Shown one piece after another: positions 10,961 through 18,927 of a stretch of DNA of 64,000 bases (the first letter of the stretch is position 1; the number at the start of each line of letters is the position of its first letter). Location of the stretch: the NCBI GenBank assembly GCA_040880025.1, contig JBBDJD010000012.1, positions 39,634 through 103,633 on the forward strand. Reading direction: 5' to 3'. The position numbers and the translations under genes are program-made. The DNA is from RCIO01 sp040880025 (GTDB lineage Bacteria > Pseudomonadota > Alphaproteobacteria > Rhizobiales > Rhizobiaceae). A model generated the notes under the pieces. It worked only from the letters and a program-made list of their open reading frames with translations, was not told the origin of the DNA and made no database searches.

Positions 10961-11179
10961 ATGTCCGCTCCGACAAGTGCCCGAACAGATTCACCGGCCC
11001 TGCCCGCCATTCGTTTCGGCGGGGACGCTCCGGTCTCGCCACTGGGGTCCTTCATGCGCTGGTACGACCGCTATCTTCAGCGCCGCGCGTTGGCCGAGCT
11101 CGACGACCGCATGCTGCGCGACATCGGCCTCACCCGCCGCGATGTCGAGCGCGAAATCAGGAAACCCTTCTGGCGCTGA
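10961..11179 (+). CDS. DUF1127 domain small protein
   Basis: 72 residues. The last 45 are the DUF1127 helix pair: FMRWYDRYLQRRALAELDD then RMLRDIGLTRRDVEREIRKP. Alphaproteobacterial DUF1127 proteins are small arginine-rich proteins, some of which affect RNA turnover or phosphate and stress physiology. AGAAGGAAAG precedes the ATG. A second DUF1127-like gene occurs in this window near 20.9 kb. Confidence 0.85.
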   Translation: MSAPTSARTDSPALPAIRFGGDAPVSPLGSFMRWYDRYLQRRALAELDDRMLRDIGLTRRDVEREIRKPFWR

Positions 11180-11257
11180 GCGCCGAACCTATCATCCGGC
11201 CGCGAGCTTCAATTCGATCCCGGTCGAACTGTCCGCAACTTCAGGAGCCAAGAACCC

Positions 11258-11584
11258 GTGCCCATCACCTGCTTCATCCGCTACGAGATCGATCCGTTCA
11301 AGAAGGACGACTTCGTCGAATATGCCCGCAATTGGGGCCAGGCGATCCCGCGCTGCGGCGCCGAGCTGATCGGCTACTTCGCTCCGCATGAGGGTTCGGC
11401 CACCACTGCCTACGGCGTCTACAATATAGACAGCCTCGCCGCCTACGAGGCCTATCGCGCCCGCCTTGCCGCCGACCCCCTGGGCAAGGCAAATTACGAA
11501 TTCGCTCGCGAGAAACGGTTCATCCTGCGCGAGGACCGCATCTTCATGAAGCTTGCCTCCGCGCCGCATGCGGACCCCGCATGA
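11258..11584 (+). CDS. NIPSNAP family protein
   Basis: 108 residues forming a dimeric alpha+beta barrel type fold: CFIRYEIDPFKKDDFVEYARNW, then LIGYFAPHEG and FILREDRIF typical of NIPSNAP proteins. Start is GTG at 11258 with AGGAG at 11243-11247. Bacterial members have no assigned reaction. The gene is convergent with mbfA. Confidence 0.82.
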   Translation: MPITCFIRYEIDPFKKDDFVEYARNWGQAIPRCGAELIGYFAPHEGSATTAYGVYNIDSLAAYEAYRARLAADPLGKANYEFAREKRFILREDRIFMKLASAPHADPA

Positions 11585-11617
11585 TCCTCCACTGCGCTGC
11601 GGGGAAGGGGCGCATGG

Positions 11618-12601
11618 CTAGGCATTGCCGATCAGTATCCCCGCCGCCAGCACCAGCCCGCCGCCCAGCACCACCTGAAAAGCGGCGCGCAGGAACGGCG
11701 TTTCCATGAAGCGGTTCTGGATATACGCGATTGCCCACAGCTCCACGAAGACGATCGCCATCGCCGTCACCGTGGCCGCATAAAAATGCGGGATCAGATA
11801 GGGCAGGGCATGCCCAAGCCCGCCGATCGTCGTCATGATGCCCGACGCCAGCCCGCGCTTCAGCGGCGAGCCCCGGCCCGACAGCTTGCCGTCGTCATGC
11901 GCGGCTTCGGTAAAGCCCATCGAGATGCCAGCGCCCACCGAGGCCGATAGGCCGATCAGGAATGTCTGCCACGTGTCCTGCGTGGCGAAGGCCGCGGCGA
12001 AAATCGGCGCCAGCGTTGAAACCGAGCCGTCCATCAGCCCGGCCAGTCCCGGCTGCACATAGGTCAGGATGAACTGCCGCCGCTCCGTGTGCCGCTCGGC
12101 CTCCTGCACATCCTCGGGCGCGTGCTCCAGCCCCAGCCGCCTGGCCAGCGATTCATGCTGGCGCTCCGCCGCCGCCAGGTCGCCGAGCAGCTTGCGTGTC
12201 GCGGCGTCCTCGGCCCGCTTGGCCGCTTCCGTGTAGAAGCGTTCCGCCTGCCGCTCCATCTCCTCGGCCTGCATCCGCACCTTGTCGACGCCGAGCGGCC
12301 GCACCAGCCAGTCCGGCTTGCGCTCGTAATAGCCGCGCACATGCTCGCGCCGTATCAGCGGAATGCGTTCGCCGAAGCGCTTGCGGTGCAGCTCGATCAA
12401 CGCGTTGCGGTGACCGTCCTCCTCGTCCGCCATGGCGTCGAACATTTTGGCCGATTGCGGAAACGCTTCGCGCAGGCCGTCGGCATAGGCGCGGTAGATG
12501 CGCCCGTCATCCTCTTCCGAGGAAATGGCGAGCGCCAGGATTTCCTGTTCGGAGAGCGAATCGAAAGACCTGCGGCCGAAGCCGAACACGCGCGAGAGCA
12601 T
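11618..12601 (-). CDS. mbfA: membrane-bound ferritin MbfA
   Basis: 327 residues: an N-terminal ferritin-like (erythrin) domain, about 1-165, rich in Glu/His pairs (EEDDGRIY, ADEEDGHRNALIELH, AAERQHESLARRL), fused to a C-terminal VIT1/CCC1-type membrane domain (about 175-327, with GLAGLMDGSVSTLAPIFAAA and SASVGAGISMGFTEA). In Agrobacterium and Bradyrhizobium MbfA exports iron and protects against iron/peroxide stress. The gene is preceded by a perfect iron control element, consistent with repression by Irr when iron is scarce. Confidence 0.93.
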   Translation of the reverse strand: MLSRVFGFGRRSFDSLSEQEILALAISSEEDDGRIYRAYADGLREAFPQSAKMFDAMADEEDGHRNALIELHRKRFGERIPLIRREHVRGYYERKPDWLVRPLGVDKVRMQAEEMERQAERFYTEAAKRAEDAATRKLLGDLAAAERQHESLARRLGLEHAPEDVQEAERHTERRQFILTYVQPGLAGLMDGSVSTLAPIFAAAFATQDTWQTFLIGLSASVGAGISMGFTEAAHDDGKLSGRGSPLKRGLASGIMTTIGGLGHALPYLIPHFYAATVTAMAIVFVELWAIAYIQNRFMETPFLRAAFQVVLGGGLVLAAGILIGNA

Positions 12602-12610
12602 GAGAACCTC

Positions 12611-12627
12611 TTTAGAACGATTCTAAT
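12611..12627 (-). promoter_or_regulatory. iron control element (Irr box) of mbfA
   Basis: TTTAGAACGATTCTAAT contains the perfect palindrome TTAGAA-CGA-TTCTAA, matching the ICE motif bound by Irr in Rhizobiales. It sits 10 bp before the mbfA ATG, just upstream of the ribosome binding site AGAGG, where a bound repressor would block transcription. Confidence 0.85.
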
Positions 12628-12738
12628 TTAATCCGATTGCCGCGCCGCGCAACTCTCCCGTTGAAATGCCGGTCGCGCCGCACAGGTTGTGCTTGGCGAA
12701 CTATTGCCTATATGCGGGCTCTCACCGGAGATTTCCTC

Positions 12739-13080
12739 ATGCCATCCGCGCAGCACACGATTGCCTCGGCCGAGGCGCTTCCCACCGATCCCGACCTCGT
12801 GCTCGAACTGATCGATTCCATTCAGGCCGATCTCGACCGCCTGCGCCGTCTGGTCCAGCCGAAGCCGGGGGCGTTCGATCCCTCCGACCCGCGCAACAAG
12901 AACTGCGACGGCAAGCTCACCCCGCAGGGTGTGGAGTGCTGCTACCGCATGTTCGACGACGGCAGGTCGCGCTATTCGGTGGCGCAATCGATGAAGATTT
13001 CCTTCGCCGCCGCCACCCATCGCTTCGCCACATGGGCGAAGGCCGGGGGCAGGAAGCGCAAGCCCATGCGGCTCGGATAG
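12739..13080 (+). CDS. conserved-looking hypothetical protein with possible helix-turn-helix
   Basis: 113 residues from an ATG with GGAG at 12727-12730; earlier in-frame starts overlap the mbfA control region. It opens with a helix (LVLELIDSIQADLDRLRRLV), then NKNCDGKLTPQGVECCYRMF, and ends with a segment (SRYSVAQSMKISFAAATHRF) that resembles a helix-turn-helix. No family recognised. It is divergent from mbfA, so the Irr box region may also affect it. Confidence 0.65.
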   Translation: MPSAQHTIASAEALPTDPDLVLELIDSIQADLDRLRRLVQPKPGAFDPSDPRNKNCDGKLTPQGVECCYRMFDDGRSRYSVAQSMKISFAAATHRFATWAKAGGRKRKPMRLG

Positions 13081-13131
13081 GCCTTCACCCGGAGGCCTCG
13101 CGCGGGCATAGTCGCCGCGCAGGAGGGATGG

Positions 13132-13989
13132 ATGAGCGAACAGGCCGACACATTGCTCGACAGGTTCGGCCGCTGGCTCGCCGACCGGCTGGAGTCCGAA
13201 TCGTCCGGCTATGAGCCCTACACGCCGTCGGATCCCGAGACCCTGCACCGCACGCTGCGTGCCGGCGATATCCTGCTGGTCGAGGGCAACCAGCGCGTTT
13301 CGGCCGCCATCAAGTACCTCACCCAGTCCACCTGGTCGCATTCCGCGCTTTATGTCGGCGATGCGCTGCCCGAACCGGAAGACGGCTCGGAGCGGCCGCG
13401 CCTCATCGAGGTCATTCTGGGCGAAGGCTGCATCGCCGTCCCGCTGTCGAAATACAGCACCTACAACACCCGGATCTGCCGCCCGTCGGGGTTGACGCCG
13501 GACGACCGCGACACCGTGGTGGATTTCATGATCGGCAAGCTCGGCCTGCGCTACGACACCAAGAACATCTTCGACATGCTGCGCTATTTCCTGCCCACGC
13601 CGCCGGTTCCCGTGCGCTGGCGCCGCCGCATGATCGCCTTTGGCTCGGGCGACCCGACCCGCGCCATCTGTTCCTCGCTGATCGCCGAAGCCTATGGTCA
13701 GATCCGCTATCCGATCCTTCCCGAAATCACCCGGGCGCCGGGACGCGCTTCGGCCCAGTCATCCTATTCGCGCGAGGAAATCCTCCACATCCGCCACCAC
13801 TCGCTCTATACGCCGCGCGACTTCGACCTCTCGCCCTATTTCGAGATCGTCAAGCCGACGCTCGCCTTCGGCTTCGACTACAAGACGCTGGTCTGGAGCG
13901 CGAAGGAAGGAGCTGAAGGCAAATCGCCCGACGGGACGCCGCAAGGCGCGGATGCCAAGAGCGAACCTGTCGAATCCAGGAAGACATGA
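13132..13989 (+). CDS. YiiX/YebB-like permuted NlpC/P60 cysteine hydrolase
   Basis: 285 residues. The fold signature is a His early and a Cys late: His70 in TWSHSALYVGD and Cys180 in RAICSSLIAEAY, with LRAGDILLVEG before them. This order is that of the permuted papain-like (LRAT/YiiX) group, which hydrolyses amide or ester bonds in peptidoglycan or lipids. No signal peptide is evident, so it is probably cytoplasmic or peripheral. RBS AGGAGGG at 13121-13127. Confidence 0.82.
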   Translation: MSEQADTLLDRFGRWLADRLESESSGYEPYTPSDPETLHRTLRAGDILLVEGNQRVSAAIKYLTQSTWSHSALYVGDALPEPEDGSERPRLIEVILGEGCIAVPLSKYSTYNTRICRPSGLTPDDRDTVVDFMIGKLGLRYDTKNIFDMLRYFLPTPPVPVRWRRRMIAFGSGDPTRAICSSLIAEAYGQIRYPILPEITRAPGRASAQSSYSREEILHIRHHSLYTPRDFDLSPYFEIVKPTLAFGFDYKTLVWSAKEGAEGKSPDGTPQGADAKSEPVESRKT

Positions 13990-13995
13990 ACCGCC

Positions 13996-14787
13996 TCAGC
14001 GGGCGAGCAATCCGGCTTCTTTCACGGCCGCCTGAAAACTGCGGCTGACAGGCAGTTCCGTCCCGTCGGACAGTTTCAGGAACAGTTTGCCGTCGCGCCG
14101 CACGGCCTTCTCCACCGCGTCATTCGCCACCCAGTGCGAGCGATGGATCTGCAGCCCCGCCGCGCCGTCGGTCTCGGCAACCGCGTCGGCAAAACGCATC
14201 AGCACCAGCCCGCCGCCTTTGGTGGTGCGCACGTCGACATAGTGATCCTGCATGGACATATGGGTGAGCCGCCCGCGCTGGGCCGGCGGCAGCCGGTCGG
14301 CAATGCGTGGTCGCTTCGGCTCCGGTGCTGATGCGCCCGAACTCCTTGCCTGCTCGTAGAGTCTTCCAAACACGGCAAGCAGCGCCGACACGACAGCCGA
14401 AATCGCAATCGTATACGCCACGAGCGGCAGCAGGCCGACGCCTTCGCCGGGTCCGGTAAACACCTGCGCGTTGATCCCCCAAACGACAAGCGCGACAGGG
14501 ATGCCTGCGATGGCGCCGGCGAGGCCGAACATGGCCGCGCCCGGCATGCGCCCGGGCGAAACCGCACGCACGAACAGGAACACGCAGGCGCCGCCGATGA
14601 AATAGGTCGAGACGGCAATCGTGGCCCAATAGGCCAGCCGGCCCGACAGCGCCATTGCCTCAAACGTGCCGAACGGCCCGATCAGCCCGAGCAGAACCGA
14701 CGCCCCCGCGATCGCCGCCCAGAAGCGCGGTGCGAAAAAGGTGCGCTGCAATTCGCGCATCGTGAAATGCAATGGGCCGTCGGTCAC
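13996..14787 (-). CDS. membrane-anchored LytTR DNA-binding regulator
   Basis: 263 residues. Four membrane helices lie within about 20-145 (ATIAVSTYFIGGACVFLFV is one), then a basic linker, then a LytTR domain at about 165-263 (THMSMQDHYVDVRTTKGGG, IHRSHWVANDAV, SDGTELPVSRSF). There is no receiver domain, so a membrane signal acts directly. It is divergent from the DUF2306 membrane gene, a pairing that suggests control of that gene. The GTG start at 14787 is a choice; an ATG at 14760 is possible. Confidence 0.85.
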   Translation of the reverse strand: MTDGPLHFTMRELQRTFFAPRFWAAIAGASVLLGLIGPFGTFEAMALSGRLAYWATIAVSTYFIGGACVFLFVRAVSPGRMPGAAMFGLAGAIAGIPVALVVWGINAQVFTGPGEGVGLLPLVAYTIAISAVVSALLAVFGRLYEQARSSGASAPEPKRPRIADRLPPAQRGRLTHMSMQDHYVDVRTTKGGGLVLMRFADAVAETDGAAGLQIHRSHWVANDAVEKAVRRDGKLFLKLSDGTELPVSRSFQAAVKEAGLLAR

Positions 14788-14877
14788 GAAGCCAATCCGT
14801 CATCCGCGAAAGCGGTTTTGAATGCGCGCCCCGAGTGCCCCAGGTCAAGTCCGCATCGCAATTCGCCGGAGATACAC

Positions 14878-15369
14878 ATGAACTTCCTGCCGCTCCTTCA
14901 GGCCTCCACGGCCATACACATCCATGTCGTGGCGGCTGTCGCCGCGTTCCTGCTCGGAGGCGTCGTCCTGTTTCGCCGCAAAGGCGACCGTCTGCACCGC
15001 ATCGGCGGTCGCGTCTGGGTCACGCTCATGCTGGTTGTCGCCGTGTCGTCATTCTTCATCCACACAATCAATTTGTGGGGAATATGGAGCCCGATCCACC
15101 TTGTATCCGTGGGCACGCTGGTCTCACTGGCATACGGCGTCTGGCTGATCCGCAAGCACAACGTGACCGGGCATCGCAACACCATGCGGACAACCTATGC
15201 GGGCGCGCTGATCATTGCAGGAATTTTCACCTTCCTGCCGGGGCGCATCATGTACGAGGTCTTTTTCGAGGGGCCGTCGCCGGCCGTGGGCATCGCCGTC
15301 ATGGCGGTCATCGTTCTTGGCGGAATGGCGCTGCTTGCGCGTGGTCTGCGGGCAGAGGTCGGAGCATAG
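14878..15369 (+). CDS. DUF2306 family membrane protein
   Basis: 163 residues with four predicted membrane helices and conserved His positions: HIHVVAAVAAFLLGGVVLFR, GDRLHRIGGRVWVTLM, then SPIHLVSVGTLVSLAYG and HNVTGHRNTMRTTYAG. This His/Arg-rich four-helix pattern is that of DUF2306. The ATG at 14878 has CCGGAGA upstream. Divergent from the LytTR regulator with a 90-bp spacer; likely its target. Function unknown. Confidence 0.8.
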   Translation: MNFLPLLQASTAIHIHVVAAVAAFLLGGVVLFRRKGDRLHRIGGRVWVTLMLVVAVSSFFIHTINLWGIWSPIHLVSVGTLVSLAYGVWLIRKHNVTGHRNTMRTTYAGALIIAGIFTFLPGRIMYEVFFEGPSPAVGIAVMAVIVLGGMALLARGLRAEVGA

Positions 15370-15426
15370 TCCCGGCGCGAACGCACGACGCCGGCTTCCC
15401 GCGCCTTGAGCGAAAGGCATCACGTT

Positions 15427-15765
15427 CTACCGGCCGGTGAAATACGGCCCCATGGTGATCAGCGCCACCGCCGCGATGGCCACAACGATACCGGCGCCCT
15501 GCAGCAGGTTCACGCGCTCGCCGAACCAGGCGAATGCCACGACATTCACCGCCGCGAGCTGGATCACGGCCGACAGGCTCAATGCCACGCCCATGCCGAA
15601 ATCCCGGATCAGCCTGAGCATGATCAAATTGCCGACCGAGTAGAGGCCGAGCACCAGCAACAGTCGTGGGACGCTGGGCGCCAACGTCCAGCTTTTCGCG
15701 GCTGTAGCCGCCAGCAGAAAGACGATTGTTGAAGCGCCAAGTTGCGCCAATCCGGCAATTGACAT
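15427..15765 (-). CDS. small DMT/EamA-like transporter (single repeat)
   Basis: 112 residues with four membrane helices: one at 3-25, one at about 33-50, one in SLSAVIQLAAVNVVAFAWFG, and GAGIVVAIAAVALITMG at the C-terminus. The pattern GERVNLLQGAGIVVAIAAVAL is typical of the second half of an EamA unit, so it would act as a dimer like SMR proteins. Substrate unknown. The ribosome binding site is weak. Confidence 0.72.
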   Translation of the reverse strand: MSIAGLAQLGASTIVFLLAATAAKSWTLAPSVPRLLLVLGLYSVGNLIMLRLIRDFGMGVALSLSAVIQLAAVNVVAFAWFGERVNLLQGAGIVVAIAAVALITMGPYFTGR

Positions 15766-15844
15766 GCGAAAAACCCGAAAGAGCGAACGATCCAGAAAAG
15801 GATTGCCGCCGGGTGCGCCGGACGTGCTTTCCGTCTTTTTCTCT

Positions 15845-15876
15845 GCTCCCGCTTGGCGTCGCCGTCAAGCGGGAGC
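15845..15876. repeat. hairpin at the 3' end of the MFS gene
   Basis: GCTCCCGCTTG (15845-15855) and CAAGCGGGAGC (15866-15876) form an 11-bp perfect stem that includes the last codons and stop of the minus-strand MFS gene. No T-run follows on the minus strand, so it is more likely an mRNA 3' stabiliser than a classical terminator. Confidence 0.45.
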
Positions 15877-17082
15877 TTCGGCCTTTGCAAGAGCCGCCCT
15901 GCTCGGCAGGAAAATCGCCGCCAGGCCGATCAGCGGCAGGAACGAACAGACGCTGTATACGAACGCGATCCCTTTCCAGTCGGCAACCACGCCCAACACT
16001 GCCGCGCCCAGCCCGCCCATCCCGAAGGCGAAGCCGAAAAAGATGCCGGCGATCATGCCGACCCGCCCCGGCACCAGCTCCTGCGCGAAGACGATGATGG
16101 CCGGAAATGCCGACGACATGATCAGCCCGATCAGCACTGTCAGCACCGCCGTCCACATCAGATCGGCATAGGGCAGCGCCAGTGTGAAGGGCAGCGCGCC
16201 CAGAATGGAAAACCAGATCACCGTCCTCGCGCCGACCTTGTCGCCCAGAAATCCGCCGAGCAGCAGCCCCGCCGCCGATGCGCCCAGAAACAGGAACAGC
16301 AGCAATTGCGAAGCCTGCACCGACACGCCGAACTTCTCGATGACGAAGAAGGTGTAATAGCTGGTCAGGCTTGCGACGTAGACATTCTTGGAAAAGGTCA
16401 GCGCGACCAGCGCCGCGAGCGCGATCACCACCGTGCGCCGCGGCAGCCGAAACAGCGGCCCGGTGCTGGCGCCGCGTTTGGCAGCCGCGCTGCGTTCGCG
16501 GCTGTACCAGCCTCCGACCTGCCACAGCACCACCATGCCGACAAGCGCGATGACTGAGAACCAGGCGACACTCGCCTGCCCGAACGGGACCACGATGAAC
16601 GCCGCCAGCAGCGGCCCGAGCGCGGTGCCGGCATTGCCGCCGATCTGGAAGACCGATTGCGCCATGCCGAAACGCCCGCCAGAGGCGAGCCGCGCGATGC
16701 GCGACGCCTCCGGGTGAAACACCGCCGAACCGAACCCGATGAAGGCGGCCCCGACGATCAGCAGCCAATAATGCCCGGCATAGGCGAGCATCAGCAGGCC
16801 GACGAAGGTCGAACCCATGCCGAAGGATAGCGAATAGGGTTGCGGCTTGCGGTCGGTGTAATAGCCCACCGCCGGTTGCAGCAGCGACGCCGTCACCTGG
16901 AAGGCCATCGTCAAAAGCCCGATCTGCCAGAAATCGAGCCGGAAATCCGTCTTCAGCATCGGGTAGATGGCGGCCAGCAACGACTGCATGAGGTCGTTCA
17001 GCATGTGGCTGAACGAGAGCGCCAGGATGATCGCGAATGTGGTTGTCTGCGCTGCCTGTCTGACGGCTGTCGTCTCGGACAA
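15865..17082 (-). CDS. MFS transporter, fosmidomycin-resistance (Fsr) type
   Basis: 405 residues, 12 predicted membrane helices. Family marks are SHMLNDLMQSLLAAIYPMLK near residue 25, YYTDRKPQPYSLSFGMG, and FHPEASRIARLASGGRFGMA near 120-140, all typical of the Fsr group of drug/H+ antiporters. The start is TTG at 17082 with GGGAG seven bases upstream. Divergent from cydA. The physiological substrate is not given by the sequence. Confidence 0.88.
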   Translation of the reverse strand: MSETTAVRQAAQTTTFAIILALSFSHMLNDLMQSLLAAIYPMLKTDFRLDFWQIGLLTMAFQVTASLLQPAVGYYTDRKPQPYSLSFGMGSTFVGLLMLAYAGHYWLLIVGAAFIGFGSAVFHPEASRIARLASGGRFGMAQSVFQIGGNAGTALGPLLAAFIVVPFGQASVAWFSVIALVGMVVLWQVGGWYSRERSAAAKRGASTGPLFRLPRRTVVIALAALVALTFSKNVYVASLTSYYTFFVIEKFGVSVQASQLLLFLFLGASAAGLLLGGFLGDKVGARTVIWFSILGALPFTLALPYADLMWTAVLTVLIGLIMSSAFPAIIVFAQELVPGRVGMIAGIFFGFAFGMGGLGAAVLGVVADWKGIAFVYSVCSFLPLIGLAAIFLPSRAALAKAEAPA

Positions 17083-17137
17083 TTGAATGCTCCCGCGCGG
17101 ATGCGCGATTGGAAATCTCGCCAGCCGCCCCTATCCC

Positions 17138-17149
17138 GAATCCGGATTC
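17138..17149. promoter_or_regulatory. palindrome in the MFS/cydA divergent region
   Basis: Perfect 12-bp palindrome GAATCCGGATTC in the 235-bp spacer between the MFS gene and cydA. Possible operator; no FNR-type or Crp-type box was found around it. Confidence 0.25.
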
Positions 17150-17317
17150 CGGTCCACGCAATTTGCGGTCTGGCCCTACCAGTTTCGCTGGCTGTTCCGT
17201 GGTCTTGACCCGCGACATTGCGCCTCTGCGCTGCCGGGCCGCTTTGACCGGACCCGCCTGACACCCTAGGTTCGACGCAGCGGCAAGTTGCACCGCGGCC
17301 GCTGGAAGGTGATCCGC

Positions 17318-18700
17318 ATGGAACTCGACGCCTATCTGCTTTCGCGCATCCAGTTCGCCGCGAACATCTCGTTCCACATCCTGTTCCCGACCATCACCAT
17401 AGCGCTCGGCTGGGTGCTGCTTTTCTTCAAGCTGCGTTATGCCCGCACCGGCGACATCGCCTGGATGCGCGCCTATTTCTTCTGGGTGAAGGTGTTCGCG
17501 CTGTCATTCGCGCTGGGTGTCGTGTCGGGCGTCACCATGAGCTTCCAGTTCGGCACCAACTGGCCGGGCTATATGGAAAAGGTCGGCAACATCGCCGGCC
17601 CGCTGCTGGCCTACGAAGTGCTGACGGCGTTCTTCCTCGAGGCCGTGTTCCTCGGCATCATGCTGTTCGGCTTCCGCCGTGTGTCGAACCGCGTCCACAC
17701 CACGGCCACCTTTCTTGTCGCTTTCGGCACCACCATGTCGGCGGTCTGGATACTGGCGCTGAATTCCTGGATGCAGACGCCCGCCGGTTTCGAGATGCGC
17801 GACGGCGTCGCTCACGCGACAGACTGGTGGGCCGTCGTTTTCAACCCCTCCTTCCCCTGGCGGCTGATCCACGTTCTGTTGGCGTCGGGGCTGGCGGTGG
17901 CATTCCTGATCGCCGGCCTGTCGGCGCTTCGCTGGCTGATCGGCGATCGTTCGGAATCGATGTGGAAGGCTCTGCGCACCGGCATCGCGCTTGGCGCCAT
18001 CCTGATCCCGCTGCAGATCCTGGCGGGCGACCAGCACGGCCTCAACACGCTTGAGCACCAGCCGGCCAAGGTGGCCGCGATGGAGGCGAACTGGGAAACG
18101 CGCGGCAATGTCCCGCTGGTCCTGTTCGCCTGGCCCGACGAAGACGCGCGGACGAACAGGTACGAGCTTTCGATCCCTAACGGCGCCAGCCTGATCCTGC
18201 GCCATAGCTTGGACGGTGTCGTGCCGGGCCTCAACGACTATGTCGGCGAAGACGGAACCGTACTGCATCCGCCGGTAGCACCCGTTTTCTGGGGCTTCCG
18301 CATCATGGTCGGTACCGGCATTCTGATGCTTTTGATTTCCTGGACCGGCGCATGGTTCGTGTTCCGCCGCGGCACGCTGCCGAAGCCGCTGGCGCTGGTG
18401 CTGGTGCCGATGGCCGTGTCGGGCTGGGTTGCCACGCTCGCCGGCTGGTACACCACCGAGATCGGCCGCCAGCCATGGCTGGTGACCGGCGTGATGATGA
18501 CCGAGGAGGCGCTCGGACCGGTACCCGCCGGCCAGGTCGGTTTCACGCTCGCCGTCTATCTGGTTCTCTACATGCTGCTGATGATCGCCTATCTCGGCAC
18601 GCTGGTCTTCCTCGCCCGCAAGGCTGCCAGGGAGGGCGACGACCAGCCGGTGCCCGGTGTCGAGGAACGGGCGCTCACGCAGCCGGTGGCGGGAGAGTAG
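17318..18700 (+). CDS. cydA: cytochrome bd-type ubiquinol oxidase subunit I (short Q-loop, CIO type)
   Basis: 460 residues, about nine membrane helices. High-spin haem ligand His20 (NISFHILFP), the later haem-binding His in FPWRLIHVLLAS, and the GRQPW motif in EIGRQPWLVTGVMMT are present. The protein is about 60 residues shorter than E. coli CydA because the periplasmic Q-loop is short, as in cyanide-insensitive CioA. It oxidises quinol and reduces O2 at low oxygen or under respiratory stress. The ATG at 18 bases past GGAAGG fits. A palindromic repeat separates it from cydB. Confidence 0.95.
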   Translation: MELDAYLLSRIQFAANISFHILFPTITIALGWVLLFFKLRYARTGDIAWMRAYFFWVKVFALSFALGVVSGVTMSFQFGTNWPGYMEKVGNIAGPLLAYEVLTAFFLEAVFLGIMLFGFRRVSNRVHTTATFLVAFGTTMSAVWILALNSWMQTPAGFEMRDGVAHATDWWAVVFNPSFPWRLIHVLLASGLAVAFLIAGLSALRWLIGDRSESMWKALRTGIALGAILIPLQILAGDQHGLNTLEHQPAKVAAMEANWETRGNVPLVLFAWPDEDARTNRYELSIPNGASLILRHSLDGVVPGLNDYVGEDGTVLHPPVAPVFWGFRIMVGTGILMLLISWTGAWFVFRRGTLPKPLALVLVPMAVSGWVATLAGWYTTEIGRQPWLVTGVMMTEEALGPVPAGQVGFTLAVYLVLYMLLMIAYLGTLVFLARKAAREGDDQPVPGVEERALTQPVAGE

Positions 18701-18730
18701 GGAGAAAAGATACATGGGCCTTGCCCTTTC

Positions 18731-18884
18731 ACGCCCCCCTCTGTCCTGCCGGACATCTCCCCCACAAGGAGGGAGATCAGCCATCATATCCGCAGGCCCC
18801 AATCGCCGACGGCTGGCGCAATCATTGTTGCAATCCAATCTCCCCACCCGTGGGGGAGATGTCCGGCAGGACAGAGGGGGGCGC
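18731..18884. repeat. palindromic intergenic repeat element between cydA and cydB
   Basis: Two perfect 34-bp arms in inverted orientation, 18732-18765 (begins CGCCCCCCTCTGTCC) and 18850-18883 (ends GGACAGAGGGGGGCG), flank an 84-bp centre. Each arm also folds with the adjoining inner sequence into a smaller hairpin (ATCTCCC...GGGAGAT). There is no ORF. Structure and location match the non-coding mobile palindromic elements dispersed in rhizobial genomes. It lies inside the cydAB transcript. Confidence 0.85.
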
Positions 18885-18927
18885 CGTGGAGCGCCAACCT
18901 CCAGAGGATTCCCCGGGAGAATCAACC

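Noticed and set aside
17083..17317. FNR- or Crp-type box before cydA
   Set aside because: No TTGAT-N4-ATCAA or TGTGA-N6-TCACA was found; only a GAATCCGGATTC palindrome.
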